Shown here piece after piece: positions 25,885 through 39,493 of a DNA stretch of 64,000 nt. This stretch comes from Acholoe squamosa (Eukaryota > Annelida > Polychaeta > Phyllodocida > Polynoidae). Under the pieces are notes generated by a model, which was not told the origin of the DNA, ran no database searches, and worked only from the letters and a program-made list of their open reading frames with translations. Positions within the stretch are counted from its first letter, which is position 1. Every line of letters begins with the position of its first letter. Location: positions 51,585,777 to 51,649,776 of the forward strand of contig OX439050.1 of NCBI GenBank assembly GCA_949317995.1, given 5' to 3'. The translations under genes were made by a program, and so were the position numbers.

Positions 25885-26059
25885 GGGGTTTGTTAGCTCA
25901 CTTAAAAGGGTCTTTATCTCCTCTTTCCTATATCCCCTCGGATGTGTGTGGTGCACATGTGTGCTGGCACTGAACGTTCCTCTGTGAAATTGTGTTATGG
26001 AGTTCTCACCATGAATATGACCTTAGCTGTTGAAGACCTCTATTACTCACTCACTCGCT
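25885..26059 (+). mobile_element. SINE family S, copy 3
   Basis: Same body and tail as the other copies, with a slightly degraded 5' end. The target duplication begins CACTGATAT on both sides (25871 and 26060). On the 3' side that AT-rich duplicate has grown into a long (TA)n tract. Confidence 0.7.
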
Positions 26060-26064
26060 CACTG

Positions 26065-26153
<89 letters not shown>
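26060..26153 (+). repeat. (TA)n(TG)n microsatellite
   Basis: About 30 TA units then about ten TG units, starting inside the 3' target duplicate of SINE copy 3. Confidence 0.95.
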
Positions 26154-26154
<1 letters not shown>

Positions 26155-27924
26155 AAAGTAAAGTGACTTCTAAAATAATCCATTCATTGATTGTTTCCCC
26201 ATAGAATTATGGCTCACACGCTTTATGCAAGAGATCCCCCTCCCGTACTACTTTATCTATGGAGAGAAGAGAGAAGGGCATCATTTTAAATCTCCTCAAA
26301 AAGGGGCATGTCGGTACTTAGACAGGTCAACGTGACTCCCAGCCCGGCAAGTTTGAGCCAATATTATTTTATTTTATTTCGGCAGTTATACATTTTTAGC
26401 AACAGATCGTGGTAGCTAGGCTTTTGCGCAGATGTGCGGAAAAAATTTGCCCTCCTCGCGAGGTTCATCTGCCCACCCCCCCCCTGCTTCCCCAGATGCG
26501 CCAAAAATTGCCTGGGAACACTTTTGACCTACGAGGGCTTTTTTGCTGATAACAGGTAAGATTGAAAAAAAAACCTCCCCCCCTCAAACCCACTCCCACC
26601 TCTTATCAAAAAATGAGCACTCCCTAATTGACTGCCACTGGCAATGCAAGCCACTGTTAATTATTTCCTTCAAGTGCACATTCATACAGTAAAAATCGGG
26701 GATAATGCTAGCATCTGCACTTTATTAGCCAATTTGGCGATTCTGGTCATGCTTCGATTAGCCAAATTCAGTACCAGCCAGATAGCCAAACAGCGTTCTT
26801 CCATTTTCAAGACTCATATATAGACTATCTAGAAATGTTAGAATCAGGGAATAGTTGGCACCATTTGAAAAGAGGCACAGAAATACCAATGCTTTCCTAA
26901 GGCCTAAAAAAAGCTGTGTTTACGGCAACATGCTCCAAATAGTTGAGGTCGGTAGGTCTGATTTTTTTTTTGTATCCAAGGCCTCACATAGTAATTATTT
27001 GCTAGGTTTTCGATGGTTATTGTGAGAAATATCTATGTTCCGCATGGGATGTGAGAAAATGATGAGAAAATAAATGTTTGTATGTCAAAAAAGAATTAGT
27101 AGGAAATTTTGAAATAAAAAAAAAATAGAAAAAAACTTTAAAAAAATCTTCAAAAATTGGGGAAAATTTGAAAGAATCTTCAAAAATTCTGAGGTCGGCC
27201 CTATTCAGCTAAGGTCAGTCGGGTGACCGGAAGCAAACCTTCATGTTTTTTGGCCTAATAAGAAAAGGGACATCTGTATGGGTTGAAGCTACATGTAGTC
27301 ATCAAGGACTTATGCAGCAGGATGAGTCTCGTTACCACCATTAGACAATTTGGCGAATTCTGAGGGGCTAGCATTAGCCAAATTGAGCGTTCATTCGCCA
27401 TTAGCGATTTGGCGAGTAGTAAGCATTAACCCTGAAAAATACAGGAACTTCCACTGTTTGTACCAGCGGCCTTTGCTGGACTGTAGTACAGAAGGAGCAG
27501 ACACTGTGGAAAATGGCTGTGTTTGTACATGCAGTGCACAAACCGTCTTTAATTACAGGCAGGACAAGGCGCAACACTTGGCATATTCATTAATATAAAA
27601 AAAGGAAATCATTGCAAAGGCATTTTACAGCTGTCAGTTCTATGTGTCAGACCTTACACCTCCATCCTTTGAACATTTAGCTGTAGATTGATTCGAGGTT
27701 TTAGGTTATTTCAAAGGCGTTACAAATTAAATGGTGATTCATGACAATTGTGGCTAGAGACTTTGGAATTATAGAACCAGTGTCTAAACCACTTCAGGAT
27801 TTGATCATGTGATGATATTGATGATGAGTATATTTTCTAGCAACAAGATCTTTAAAGAGTATGTTAGTGGGCCTAGGAGATGAACGATGAATCTAGGGTA
27901 TGTACTACTGGTATAATGAACATA
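26154..27924. other. no gene recognised
   Basis: Holds C runs (26466-26474, 26576-26583), A-rich repeats of CTTCAAAAATT (27145-27195) and loosely repeated GCCAATTTGGCGA words (26735-26770, 27345-27415). No defined element. Confidence 0.45.
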
Positions 27925-28082
27925 TGAGTGAGTAATAGAGGTTTAACATTATTTTGACAGCTAAGGTCATATTCATGGCAAGAACTACATTACACAAATT
28001 CAATGTGTCGGTGACCATGCATATATGTGCACTGGACACATCCGAGGGGATAGGAAAGAGGAGATATAGGCTAGGGAAGCCC
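27925..28082 (-). mobile_element. SINE family S, copy 4, minus strand
   Basis: Reverse copy: starts at the (GAGT)n tail and ends at GGAAGCCC. Slightly shortened inside. A (CA)n(TA)n microsatellite begins within ten bases of its 5' end. No clean target duplication. Confidence 0.68.
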
Positions 28083-28086
28083 TAAT

Positions 28087-28088
<2 letters not shown>

Positions 28089-28162
<74 letters not shown>
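28089..28162 (+). repeat. (CA)n(TA)n microsatellite
   Basis: About 14 CA then 22 TA units, next to the 5' end of SINE copy 4. Confidence 0.95.
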
Positions 28163-28164
<2 letters not shown>

Positions 28165-30119
28165 TCAGACAATGCCAACACCTAAATGGCCTAGATTCAG
28201 GAGGCACTCATTGAGCCTACTGTGTGACTAGGGACGTGTAGAAGGGTATTACATCACCATGCATTGTCCCCTACATTTGTACAACTCTATAGCAGCGTCA
28301 CTTGTATCAGGTGACTCCTGTATACACTGTAAGGGTTTCAGTATGTATACACTGTAGGGTTCTGATGTACCCCTGGGCGTTATTCCATAATTCACTACGA
28401 TAGCACACAGCACTATGGCTTGAAATCCCATTGCTATTCCTATAGAGGTTTTCGCACAGGGATGTGTGGACCTTTTCACTAAAACGGACGAAGGATTTTA
28501 ACCCCCTCAGAGGGATCTAAAATTTGCTGACAACATGAAAATCACCACACCTTTGTTGTTACATAATGGCCACGTGTACATCCTTAGATATTGCAGTTGT
28601 ATAGTATGTCAGGAAACAACCTCCAGGTTTCAATAGTGATGTAAGCCTTTAGGGGTTGTTTCATGTTTTGATGCAGCATTTTAGAACTGTAGGTATCCTG
28701 GTACACGAATACAGGCCTTATGTGTAATTCTCCAGGCTGCATTAATGCACCATGCCCAATCTATAGGGTAGATGAAATGTAACCTTAAGGGACGCCATGG
28801 TGTTTCAATGCTCTGTTGTTGAGTCTACTAATTGAACTGATGCGTTAATCCCAGAGACAATAATGCTGCCCTTAAAGGGTAAATAAGATAGTACAAGCCC
28901 ATCTGCGTATACGCTGATGTGGGGAACAGACAGTTCGCCAGATCGGTGGTTCCACAGGACGCTTCAACAGGACAATTCGGCAGAATTTGATAGGACTGTT
29001 GTACAGCTTTTTGGGACACTTCGATAGATTGAGGCTGATGTAAATGATGTTTTGAAATGATAATTTTTATTTTTTCAAAAGAGACTTTGATGGTGGTTAC
29101 TGCAGGTACACATTAATGACACCAATCATTCCATTTATTAGCCTATATAAAAGTATATATCCGCTGAATACCATAGACAATAGTGCAGGGTCCCAAACTA
29201 CTAACATAAGATTGGATGAGATGTGAGACGTGAAATTAATAGTTATATATAAGTATTTAAAAAAATAAATCAATTGTTTATTTGGCGCATGCACAGGAGC
29301 ATTATATGACAACAAGAACCTTTCTTTATTGCCTGGGTGTATGAATTCTAGCACTGTCAGTGCTGTATTCATGTGGTGTTTATGTAATCTCAGTTCACTC
29401 ACCATACTCGTTTTCATGCATACTACACATATATGTTCATATATATCAGCAATAAAGATAAATGTTCACAACAAAAAAACCTTGCACTGTAGGCCACTGC
29501 TTCAATGGTGATGGGATTCGATGGTCCAGAATCTTGATCTCTTTGAAATTAAGTAATGGTCCAAAACCAACATCTTTATTGTTGTATTTCTCATCCCAAA
29601 TTGGGCTTAAAATGTGGAGCAAGTCTGATTTTAACGAGAATTATTATTTTCGCTCCATTTCAATTTAATCAAGGAGTGGTAAACATTTAATTGTTTTTTC
29701 GAGGTATTTTAGTCCAAAGAGAAGATTAGTTAGTTTTAAACAATGTAATGAAGAAACATTCTCTGTAATAGATTATGCATGTATGGTTTTGTTTCAGTTA
29801 ACATACATTTCTTTGGGCACAACCCGTATTTTCTGTTTAAAACTCTTCCTTTGCCATAATTAGAGAATAGATAACGATCTTCTTCACATCGAGACTGTCT
29901 GTTGTTCTATAATGCTTAGATTATTTGAGTGCATTCTAAAACAACAGGCCGTCAAGATGTGAAGAAGGAGTTGTCTTTGTAAAACAAGTAAATACCAATG
30001 ACTAAATGAAAAAGTTTAAATAAAAGCCTTCAATATCCCACAAGAATGATGGACAAGCTGTGACCTTATTCAGGCGTGCACTACACTCCTATAATGCACG
30101 CAGGTTCACTTTTATCATG
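28163..30119. other. no gene recognised
   Basis: AT-rich, no exon or element supported. A family P-like word (GCTGCATTAATGCACCATGC) at 28736 is a fragment. Confidence 0.45.
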
Positions 30120-30200
30120 CAGCAATGCAGGCTGCATCATAAAATGTGACATGATCTGCGAAAAGCGGGCTTAGTGCAGAGGGTTCTAAGACCCCTTCTC
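30120..30200 (+). repeat. dispersed repeat Q, copy 1
   Basis: ACATGATCTGCGAAAAG-GGGCTTAGTGCAG-GGGTTCTAAGACCCC. The reverse complement occurs at 40005-40070. Family unknown. Confidence 0.55.
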
Positions 30201-30846
30201 TCAGCCCATACCACAAATTATATAGATCAGATCACCTTCCAACTTGTGACCCAGATAATGCTTACCAGCCCCAATACCTGCTGCACACACCTGCATAGCA
30301 TGGTTTCAATGCAGTTATTCATGTTCTATAGCATTTTACGATATTGCTTGTCATAATAGCTAATGGATGTCTACTGAATGTTTCCTTAATTAAAGAGAAA
30401 GATCATAGTCAGGTGGTTATTCCCAAGTTACTAAGACCCCACACCTGCAGTCCTTATGGTTGCCAAAGCCCCGGTCAAAGTTTATATTATGGGTGTAATT
30501 GTAGCACCTTGAGAGATACCAAAATACCCAGGTGCAAATATACTTTATTTCAAAACCTACACATTTGTACCACTCCCTTTATGGTATAGCATTCATGGTT
30601 ACATACCATAGCATGCAGATAGAGGAGATATGGATGTAAATAAGAAAACATAAAACTTGGTGATAACAAAAATCATAGTATCATCAGTGATCATGTGCTA
30701 TGAAAAATATTGATTTCCATTTAGCGCAACCTGCAGGTGCGCTGTTGTCTACCAGAAGCATAGATACACCCTGTACAATTTCCACCACATTGCCATGTAC
30801 TACTCACATGTGCAATGAATTGTGCACTTAGCTTCTCCCTACCACC

Positions 30847-30902
30847 TCTGTCTCTGTCTCTGCCTGTCTGTCTGTCTGTCTCTGTCTCTGTCTCTGTCTC
30901 TG

Positions 30903-30966
<64 letters not shown>
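30847..30966 (+). repeat. (TCTG)n (TCTCTG)n (TC)n compound microsatellite
   Basis: Pyrimidine-strand relative of the tracts at 20751 and 31544, ending in (GT)n. Confidence 0.9.
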
Positions 30967-30967
<1 letters not shown>

Positions 30968-31543
30968 TCCATATGCGCCTCCTGCGCGCTGCTATTTGAA
31001 TACATGTACATATACTACAGATAGAGCCAGCTCTTTCTAAGAACCCTTCAAGGGCAGTATAATGCCTTATGACTAATGCCCCTTGATAAACCACTGACCG
31101 GCACTACATTTCAGCCTCATGCCAGGGCTGGATTCCTACATGATGACAACCAATGGTATGCACTAGCCTCCCCTTTAGACTTGTGGGCACCAATCCAGAG
31201 GCTATACACGTACTCAGACCGATCTAGCGTGCAGGGATGAATCATGGTCAGAGGGTGTCTGCCCCTAAATAGGACATGGGGAACCCCATAAAAACTAGCC
31301 ATTAGGACATAAGATAGGGGAGGGGGTGTTATAGGGGATGGGTGGGAGGGAAGACAGAAATAATTATGAACAGGTGAAAGAGAAGAGTGTTGGAGGTGAG
31401 GAGGCAGGAAGAGGTATACATAAACCAAAGGGGGCCTGAGGAAGGAGATAGCCAGGAACGAGGAGAGGAAGAAGGGGTGAGGGAAAAGACTCAAAGAGGT
31501 TTAAATGGAGAGGCAGGAGGGAGAGAATAGAAGTAATGGCAAC

Positions 31544-31662
31544 AGAGAGAAAGACAGACAGATACAGAGAGAGACAGACAGACACAGACAGGGATAGAGA
31601 CACAGAGAATTACAGATAAAGAGACAGACAAACAGAGCTCATGAGAGACAGAGAGAGGGAGA
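31544..31662 (+). repeat. (GACA)n (GA)n degenerate microsatellite
   Basis: AGAGAAAGACAGACAGATAC-type units, same words as at 20751. Confidence 0.85.
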
Positions 31663-32893
31663 GATTAGTGGGGATGGAGGATGGAGTAACGAGACGGGGG
31701 GTGCTAAGGAGTGCAGAAAAACAGTATCATTTAATCCATAACCAGTTCCCAGCTATGAGAACCCATCACTCACCATGCCCCCCCCCCCCAACCGGTGAGT
31801 CAGCCATTCAATGCTGGGAACTAAATCACATGGCATGACAGTCAGTTGGAGACCAGTATACCTAATGGTCTACAACCAAACGTAATGCGGCAAATTATGG
31901 ATAGTGAGCGGTCTCCAGCTGCTCTGCATGTTGACTCTAGCCTATGTGCCTGTCAGGTAAGCACCAGGCGGCTGGTGTGGAGTGTGTATGGTCTGGCCTG
32001 TGTCAGGGCCATCTTACAAAGATTATTTATGAGATGGAAATAATGACAGCTATGAGGGCCTAGTTCCAAATGTCCCTACACCCAGTTTGCCGCACTGTGC
32101 CTGACCAACATCCAATGCAATCTCGCCCGAGACGCATTCTAGGGAATTCCGAGCTTTCACGTTTAGGCATTATGGTCCCCATTTGGTGGGGAAGATTACT
32201 ACATATGGTACCTGTCTACACCTCACCACTACAGCGACCAGTGGCCCAGAACTACTTTTACCCAAAATCTCTGAGAGCCAGCGATGGCTCATGGTAGTGG
32301 TCGAGATGGGGCCAGCTTGCATGCAGGGTTGCTGATAAGAAGCCACCGTTCTTTATGTATCCAAATGTACATGAAAGGAAATAATTACAGTCATCGTTTC
32401 ATAACTCAGCAGAAGAGCACCTGTTGGTCATACTAACGTTAACAGGTCCAAATTTTGTTGAAAGCAGTGCGCTTATAGTGTTGCCATCCATGCACCGTTG
32501 AGTGCGGTAGTCTGTTCTAAACTTCTCTTCTCTTTTCTCACTTTCTTGTCTTCAGTCCTCCATGCTTTAACCTTCTTCTTATGTCTTACTAGCTATTTGA
32601 CCTACCCCTCCACTTATCTTGATATTATGGTGTATGAAGCCTTTTGGCAGGGGTATCAATTAATTTATTATCTGTAAAGGTGGTCTGTGTGTATTTCCGA
32701 TTAGACTAAGGTATAAATGATATATTCTTAGAAATATGGTAAAGCGATGTTTATATTTATTATCAAATTGTGTATCTATGATTTCCTGATTTATGACAAG
32801 ACTGACCAATCTTGGAATTGTTAAGTAAGATGTCTTACGACTATGGTGTAATAAAAATGTTGAACTTGAATGAAGCATCGATAGGACCATGTC
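31663..32893. other. no gene recognised
   Basis: Mixed sequence with short open frames and no splice-bounded exon that I can support. Confidence 0.45.
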
Positions 32894-32980
32894 TGGAGGC
32901 CATTTCTTAACACACTACGACTGCTGTCCTTTAAATCGTAGTGGCTGTGTGCAGTCATAGTACATTGAGAAATGGCCTCC
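32894..32980. mobile_element. short MITE, family G-like
   Basis: Inverted ends GGAGGCCATTTCTTAA and TTGAGAAATGGCCTCC with an inner inverted CTACGACTGC / GCAGTCATAG pair. About 87 bp. Confidence 0.6.
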
Positions 32981-33740
32981 TGGTGACCAGCAGTACTAGC
33001 CCACTGTCTGACTGCGCATTCGTGACATGGTATTATTAGAGAGACTCTGCCCTACGGTATCTACGGTTTTAAATCTAGGTATTTTTTATAAGTCCAAAAC
33101 GACTCTACTTCAGTATGCATGATCTATGGTCACCTATATAAGAGGGTCATATTTGTTTGCAAGGGGTAGATGACGGGGTATTTTTCCATTGATTCGGGAT
33201 TATTGGAAGTTCACAAGGAATCAGCATGCCCCATTAAAGCAGCACAGTCGTAATTCTCCCATCACGCAGCATTCCAACACTTTTGAGTACTACTTTTAAT
33301 GTTGTCAGCACTTGGACTTAGATCAACGCTTATATCTGGATACTGTGTACATACAAAGGGTATATGCCTTCTGATAAATCATTTCATTGGTTTTTTGGTT
33401 TGGATGAACTGTGTTTTCAGTAGACACTATGATACTATTATCATTGCTATATAGCGTGAAAAACTATATGTCAGGCTAATCAATTTTCTAGTAGTCTTCC
33501 TTCAAACTTTCATGCTGGTCAAATACGGACCTGTACTTTTCTTCCGGCGCCAATGGTGTCAACTGTATAATTTCTTAAGATTCTAGAAGAAGGCATTGCA
33601 TTTTTCATGGCGCATAATAAGGGAGCCCTTGTCTTTACCATTCACCACGACGTCACTCATGGCTTAATGCAGATCAAGGACATGTAAATGGCTGCTCTCG
33701 GAATAACACAGCAAGTAATCGATACTAGACACAATCCACC

Positions 33741-36100
33741 ACATGAAGACTGGCATATAGACCTAGCACTGCTCATCTGGCTGTTACTGACATGAAGACT
33801 GGCATATAGACCTAGCACTGTTACTGATGTGAAGACTGGCATATAGACCTGGCACTGTTAGAGACATGTAGTCGGGCATATAGACCTAGCACTGCTCATC
33901 TGGCTGTTACTGACATGAAGACTGGCATATAGACCTAGCACTGTTACTGATGTGAAGACTGGCATATAGACCTGGCACTGTTACAGACATGTAGTCGGGC
34001 ATATAGACCTAGCACTGCTCATCTGGCTGTTACAGACATGTAGACGGGCATATAGACCTAGCACTGCTCATCTGACTGTTACTGACATGTAGACGGGCAT
34101 ATAGACCTAGCACTGCTCATCTGCCTGTTACAGACATGTAGACGGGCATATAGACCTAGCACTGTTACTGATGTGAAGACTGGCATATAGACCTGGCACT
34201 GTTACAGACATGAAGACTGGCATATAGACCTGGCACTGTTACAGACATGAAGACTGGCATATAGACCTAGCACTGCTCATCTGACTGTTACTGACATGTA
34301 GACGGGCATATAGACCTAGCACTGCTCATCTGCCTGTTACAGACATGTAGACGGGCATATAGACCTAGCACTGCTCATCTGGCTGTTACTGACATGTAGA
34401 CGGGCATATAGACCTAGCACTGCTCATCTGGCTGTTACAGACATGTAGACAGGCATATTGACCTAGCACTGCTCATCTGGCTGTTACAGACATGTAGACG
34501 GGCATATAGACCTAGCATTGCTCATCTGACTGTTACAGACATGTAGACGGGCATATAGACCTAGCACTGCTCATCTGCCTGTTACCGACATGAATACTGG
34601 CATATAGACCTAGCACTGCTCATCTGGCTGTTACAGACATGTAGACGGGCATATAGACCTAGCACTGCTTATCTGCCTGTTACTGACATGAATACTGGCA
34701 TATAGACCTACCACTGCTCATCTGGCTGTTACAGACATGTAGACGGGCATATAGACCTAGCACTGCTCATGTGGCTGTTACTGACATGTAGACGGGCATA
34801 TAGACCTAGCACTGCTCATCTGGCTGTTACAGACATGTAGACGGGCATATAGACCTAGCACTGCTCATGTGGCTGTTACTGACATGAAGACTGGCATATA
34901 GACCTAGCACTGTAACTGACGTGAAGACTGGCATATAGACCTAGCACTGCTCATCTGACTGTTACTGACATGAAGACTGGCATATAGACCTAGCACTGCT
35001 CATCTGCCTGTTACAGACATGTAGACGGGCATATAGACCTAGCACTGTTACTGATGTGAAGACTGGCATATAGACCTGGCACTGTTACAGACATGAAGAC
35101 TGGCATATAGACCTGGCACTGTTACAGACATGAAGACTGGCATATAGACCTAGCACTGCTCATCTGACTGTTACTGACATGTAGACGGGCATATAGACCT
35201 AGCACTGCTCATCTGCCTGTTACAGACATGTAGACGGGCATATAGACCTAGCACTGCTCATCTGGCTGTTACTGACATGTAGACAGGCATATAGACCTAG
35301 CACTGCTCATCTGGCTGTTACAGACATGTAGACAGGCATATTGACCTAGCACTGCTCATCTGGCTGTTACAGACATGTAGACGGGCATATAGACCTAGCA
35401 TTGCTCATCTGGCTGTTACAGACATGTAGACGGGCATATAGACCTAGCATTGCTCATCTGGCTGTTACAGACATGTAGACGGGCATATAGACCTAGCATT
35501 GCTCATCTGACTGTTACAGACATGTAGACGGGCATATAGACCTAGCACTGCTCATCTGCCTGTTACCAACATGAATACTGGCATATAGACCTAGCACTGC
35601 TCATCTGGCTGTTACAGACATGTAGACGGGCATATAGACCTAGCACTGCTCATCTGCCTGTTACTGACATGAATACTGGCATATAGACCTACCACTGCTC
35701 ATCTGGCTGTTACAGACATGTAGACGGGCATATAGACCTAGCACTGCTCATGTGGCTGTTACTGACATGTAGACGGGCATATAGACCTAGCACTGCTCAT
35801 CTGGCTGTTACAGACATGTAGACGGGCATATAGACCTAGCACTGCTCATGTGGCTGTTACTGACATGAAGACTGGCATATAGACCTAGCACTGTAACTGA
35901 CGTGAAGACTGGCATATAGACCTAGCACTGCTCATCTGACTGTTACTGACATGAAGACTGGCATATAGACCTAGCACTGCTCATCTGACTGTTACTGACA
36001 TGAAGACTGGCATATAGACCTGGCACTGTTACTGACATGAAGACTGGTACATAGACCTGACACTCTTCATCTGACTGTTACTGACATGAAGACAGACGTG
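33741..36100 (+). repeat. satellite array, about 49-bp and 37-bp units with higher-order repeat
   Basis: Main unit about 49 bases: TGTTACAGACATGTAGACGG, GCATATAGACCTAGCACTGC, TCATCTGGC. A short 37-base form lacks CTGCTCATCTGG-type sequence and mostly carries GTGAAGACTGG. Around fifty units. A block starting at 34121 recurs in the same order at 35004 (offset 883), and by 34861/35842 the offset is 981, so the second block gained about two 49-base units. Unit length is not a multiple of three, so it is noncoding. Confidence 0.9.
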
Positions 36101-36317
36101 GAACTCTCTGTGTGACTGCGTAAGATCTTGTCATGCCCCCATCTGGCATACAGCCCCTCTCTGGAATGTTTTGCTAGATAGGGGCTGAATGCCCTATGTC
36201 TTACTGACGAGTCTTACATCTAGGGAGTGGTCATCGACTAAGCAATCAATTTAGTCTTATGGTCTGCATGCCCAAATCAGTGTAAATATACATGTACACG
36301 ACTAATTACTTATTTTT

Positions 36318-36385
36318 GGATCAACAAGGTAAAACTTACCTTCGCGAACCCCCTCACGAAGGTAGATTTTACCTTGTTTATCCAC

Positions 36386-36386
<1 letters not shown>
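36318..36386. mobile_element. hairpin element family H, copy 2
   Basis: TGGATCAACAAGGTAAAACT with a matching inverted right arm, core CGCGAACCCCCTCACG. A (TA)n tract starts directly after it. Confidence 0.6.

Positions 36387-36389
<3 letters not shown>

Positions 36390-36425
<36 letters not shown>
36390..36425 (+). repeat. (TA)n microsatellite
   Basis: About 17 TA units directly after hairpin element H copy 2. Confidence 0.9.
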
Positions 36426-36429
<4 letters not shown>

Positions 36430-38572
36430 GAATATGTGGTCGGCCCAGTGTTGCTGCTAAAAAACATGATGCTGAATGTTTGCAATAAACTTCTATTGAA
36501 CTTGAACTTAACAAGCAGGTAAAGGTGGGCTGAGGTAGGGCAAATAGCAAAGCTATACCTTGGCAAGCAGCTGTCTCTGATGTAGTCCTTAGTCTAGCCA
36601 CACAAAGACCTTATTCTCATTATCAAGGATTTACACTTTGAGTAATAAAGGCGCTCTGAATCGAGAATCAGACCTCCTTTAATATGAAAGAGAAAACAGG
36701 GTTTCCTTGAGGAGTGTAGCTAATTTCCGGATGTACATGTATACTCCTTTCAGCAGGCGGTGCCATTGTCATGTTGGGGATAAGAACTCTCATCATGAGT
36801 GTTCTTAAGTATCATCTTTTTTTTTATTTTTTTACAATTGGAAAGGAGAGTAGGGTCTGGTAGACTAATGGTAAAGCGCTCAGCAGCGTACACAAATTGC
36901 CTCCAAGCACCTCGCCTGCACAATAACTATATTCATAATTTTGTGATAAGGTCCTCTTCTGTTTCATTTTCCAGATAATGACTTTCCCGCTCTCTTCCAA
37001 TTGCTCTTCTCCCTATCTCTGTAATCCCCCCCAAAGCTGTTTCTCCTGCCTTCAATTGCATCCCTCTCCCATTCTTCATCTATGCATCCCCCCTCTTTAT
37101 TTCTTATGCGTCAAACAATAGAAGCACATTGCCCTCCCTACATTTTCCACCCGTTAATCTTATCCTTCCTGCCTCCCTTACACAAAGGCCTCTCTATAGA
37201 GGACACTGATATCAACACTAGATACTTCCAGAGCAAAGGCTGATCTACAACAATAACAGCACTAGACACTTTCAGAACCAAGCAACACTTACCTTAATTC
37301 ATCAGTCGCTGTTTGGCTAGAAGAGTGTGGCGGCCACGGCCGGGCTACAACCAGCCCGTGGCCGCTGGGGAGGAGCGTGTCTTCCCTACATACTGCATCT
37401 ACAGCTGATTCCCTGGTATATAGTAGTGGTAGTAAGAGTAGTAGTATTCCTAGCTCCTGTATCTAGCACCTCACAGATACCACAGTCTCATACAGGCTTC
37501 ACACAGACCCCTATGGCATCCACAGTGTTGTGAGCAGCTCACCAGGCATCAATGGCTCTGTGAGTAAGGCTCTCTGTGTAAAAGGCTGCAGTAAGAGTGA
37601 GTAGTAGAGAAATGGTGCTCTGCCGCTGGCGTCCACTGACTGACTGACTGGCTGGGGGAGGGGAGGAGGAGAAAGGAGGGATAGAGCAGGCCCAGTGGCA
37701 GCAGACCCAGCCCTCCCCAGGCAGCCTCTAGTTGTGCTGGTGCTGGTGCTGACAGTGGTGCTGGTGCTGGCCAATACGCTGTACCACTATTCTATGGTGG
37801 TGCTAGCTACACTGGTTCCATATACACCATTGATACTTAAGGGCTCTGGTAAAAATGTAAATGAAGAAGCACAAATATGTGTGTGTTGTTGACATACACA
37901 CTGGTTTCCTGTCTTGAACTGTAATGGACTCCAGCCTTTCAGATACTGCACATGGCTTCAATGCAGCACAATTATGTCATGCTTTTATAGTCGTCATGAT
38001 ACAAAGAATTTCGGCCTAAATTCGGTTAACATTATTCTTGGTATTGTTGCTCAGGATCAGACGTGCGTCCAAATATCTAATTATAATTATATAACTTTAA
38101 TCAAAGTGGGGATCAAAATGAAAGATAGTGAAAACAATAATTATGGTTATCCTCCATTTTTCATAGTTTTGAACAAAACATACCATATGAGGTGAGTTTC
38201 TTAGAATTAGAGTAATTCCTCCAGCAGAAGCCGCGCATCAAAGATAATTATATCCTGCAATGTATACATGGTATAAATGCAATTAGGCACAAGACAACTT
38301 TTAACACAATCACACGAGTAAGACCTGTAAACCTATGAGTCAAATTAGAAGGCAGATAAAAATCATGAGACAGTTCGTGTATAGCACTCTGATAGTCATC
38401 CCCGTTTCAGTATACTGCTAGCTACTTCATGCCATGCTGATGCAAATGTTTTCGAGCACAGGCTTAACTACTTGGCAAGATTAAAGATGCCGATGATGTT
38501 CCAATCCATAGGCATTACACTGTAGGGTAGGTTAACCTAATGACGTCCACATACCTTAGGATTTTCCTTATT
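36426..38572. other. no gene recognised; local GC-rich hairpin and CT/CTGG-rich tract
   Basis: At 37328-37370 a strong hairpin, GCGGCCACGG ... CCGTGGCCGC-type, lies in a stretch (37150-37830) richer in GC than its surroundings, with GTGCTGGTGCTG repeats at 37735-37770. This could be a promoter or first exon but I cannot name a gene. Confidence 0.35.
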
Positions 38573-38731
38573 TCAGTGGCCGTTTTTAGAAGGGGGCACA
38601 GGGGCGCACTCTCCATCCTTTTTGTCTGCATTTAGGCCTACTTTGCTTGAGTATTTTCGACCCGAAGATTCGCCCAAAACCTTAGTGGTGATCCCCTTCA
38701 TCTGGACCGAAACTCTGCCCTTTTTAAAACC

Positions 38732-38738
<7 letters not shown>

Positions 38739-38808
<70 letters not shown>
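38739..38808 (+). repeat. (TA)n(TG)n microsatellite
   Basis: About 30 TA then five or six TG units. Just before it (38574-38640) is a fragment with the CAGTGGCCG and GGGGCGCACTCTCCATCC words of the 3188 MITE. Confidence 0.95.
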
Positions 38809-38810
<2 letters not shown>

Positions 38811-39232
38811 ACTGGAATCATTAATAAGATCTGGGTTTGCTTCTTCTTGTATATGAGCTGCAATATATACAATTTACATTTTACCATTGCTCTACAGGCA
38901 TGATAAAAGCAGCAAAGGCTCTTACCTGATCTTTCCTTTATATTCAATGTAACTTCCCGGTTCATGAACTCATAGGTTTGAATTAGGTCATAGATTGATA
39001 AACATGGATTCAGTCTAATGTAAAATGGCAGGCTTATGCAATGGAACCAAAGGCAGATTGTGATGCAGAGATCTGCATGGAGAGTGTGTTAAAGTGAGCG
39101 TCTCGTGTGTCAAATGATTAAAACATGACGTAATGAGGTTGTTGGATCATGTGACTTGTATGGCTAAAAGCCTCCCTGCCTGTGTTATTTCTCTACACAC
39201 CTTTTCCCGCTCTTACTCTTAATCCGCATTAA

Positions 39233-39493
39233 TCCTTTAAGGGTAGCTGATCGATTTATGCATCATGCCCATTGGTCATCATGATGCATGAACGCAGTCC
39301 TGGTGAGTTGCTCGCCAGGGCTACATTCAAGCATCATACCGACCCTACGGGGTAAAATGGGTATACTCAACCCTGGAGGGTCTGCATGATTTACCAATGA
39401 AGTGTTGGCAAGCAGACTCGCCAGCACTTCATTGGTGCATCATGACGACTAATGGGCATGATGCACTCCTGCAACAGCGACCCTTAAATGGTT
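39233..39493. mobile_element. MITE family P, full length
   Basis: Ends TCCTTTAAGGG and CCCTTAAATGG with the same inverted arms and CCAATGAAGTGTTGG block as the 11541 copy. Left TTAA kept; right end decayed. Confidence 0.65.

Noticed and set aside
31117-31603. Open frames of 79 and 125 codons
   Set aside because: Low-complexity translations of a purine/pyrimidine-skewed stretch next to a microsatellite.
33741-36100. CRISPR-like array
   Set aside because: Units are contiguous and near-identical across their whole length, with no unique spacers, and the sequence is eukaryotic. It is a satellite.
36850-36920. tRNA-like word GGTCTGGTAGACTAATGGTA
   Set aside because: No B box at the right distance and no acceptor pairing.
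38573-38965. 130-codon frame, minus strand
   Set aside because: Its middle is (TA)n read as Tyr-Ile repeats and its flank is a MITE fragment.
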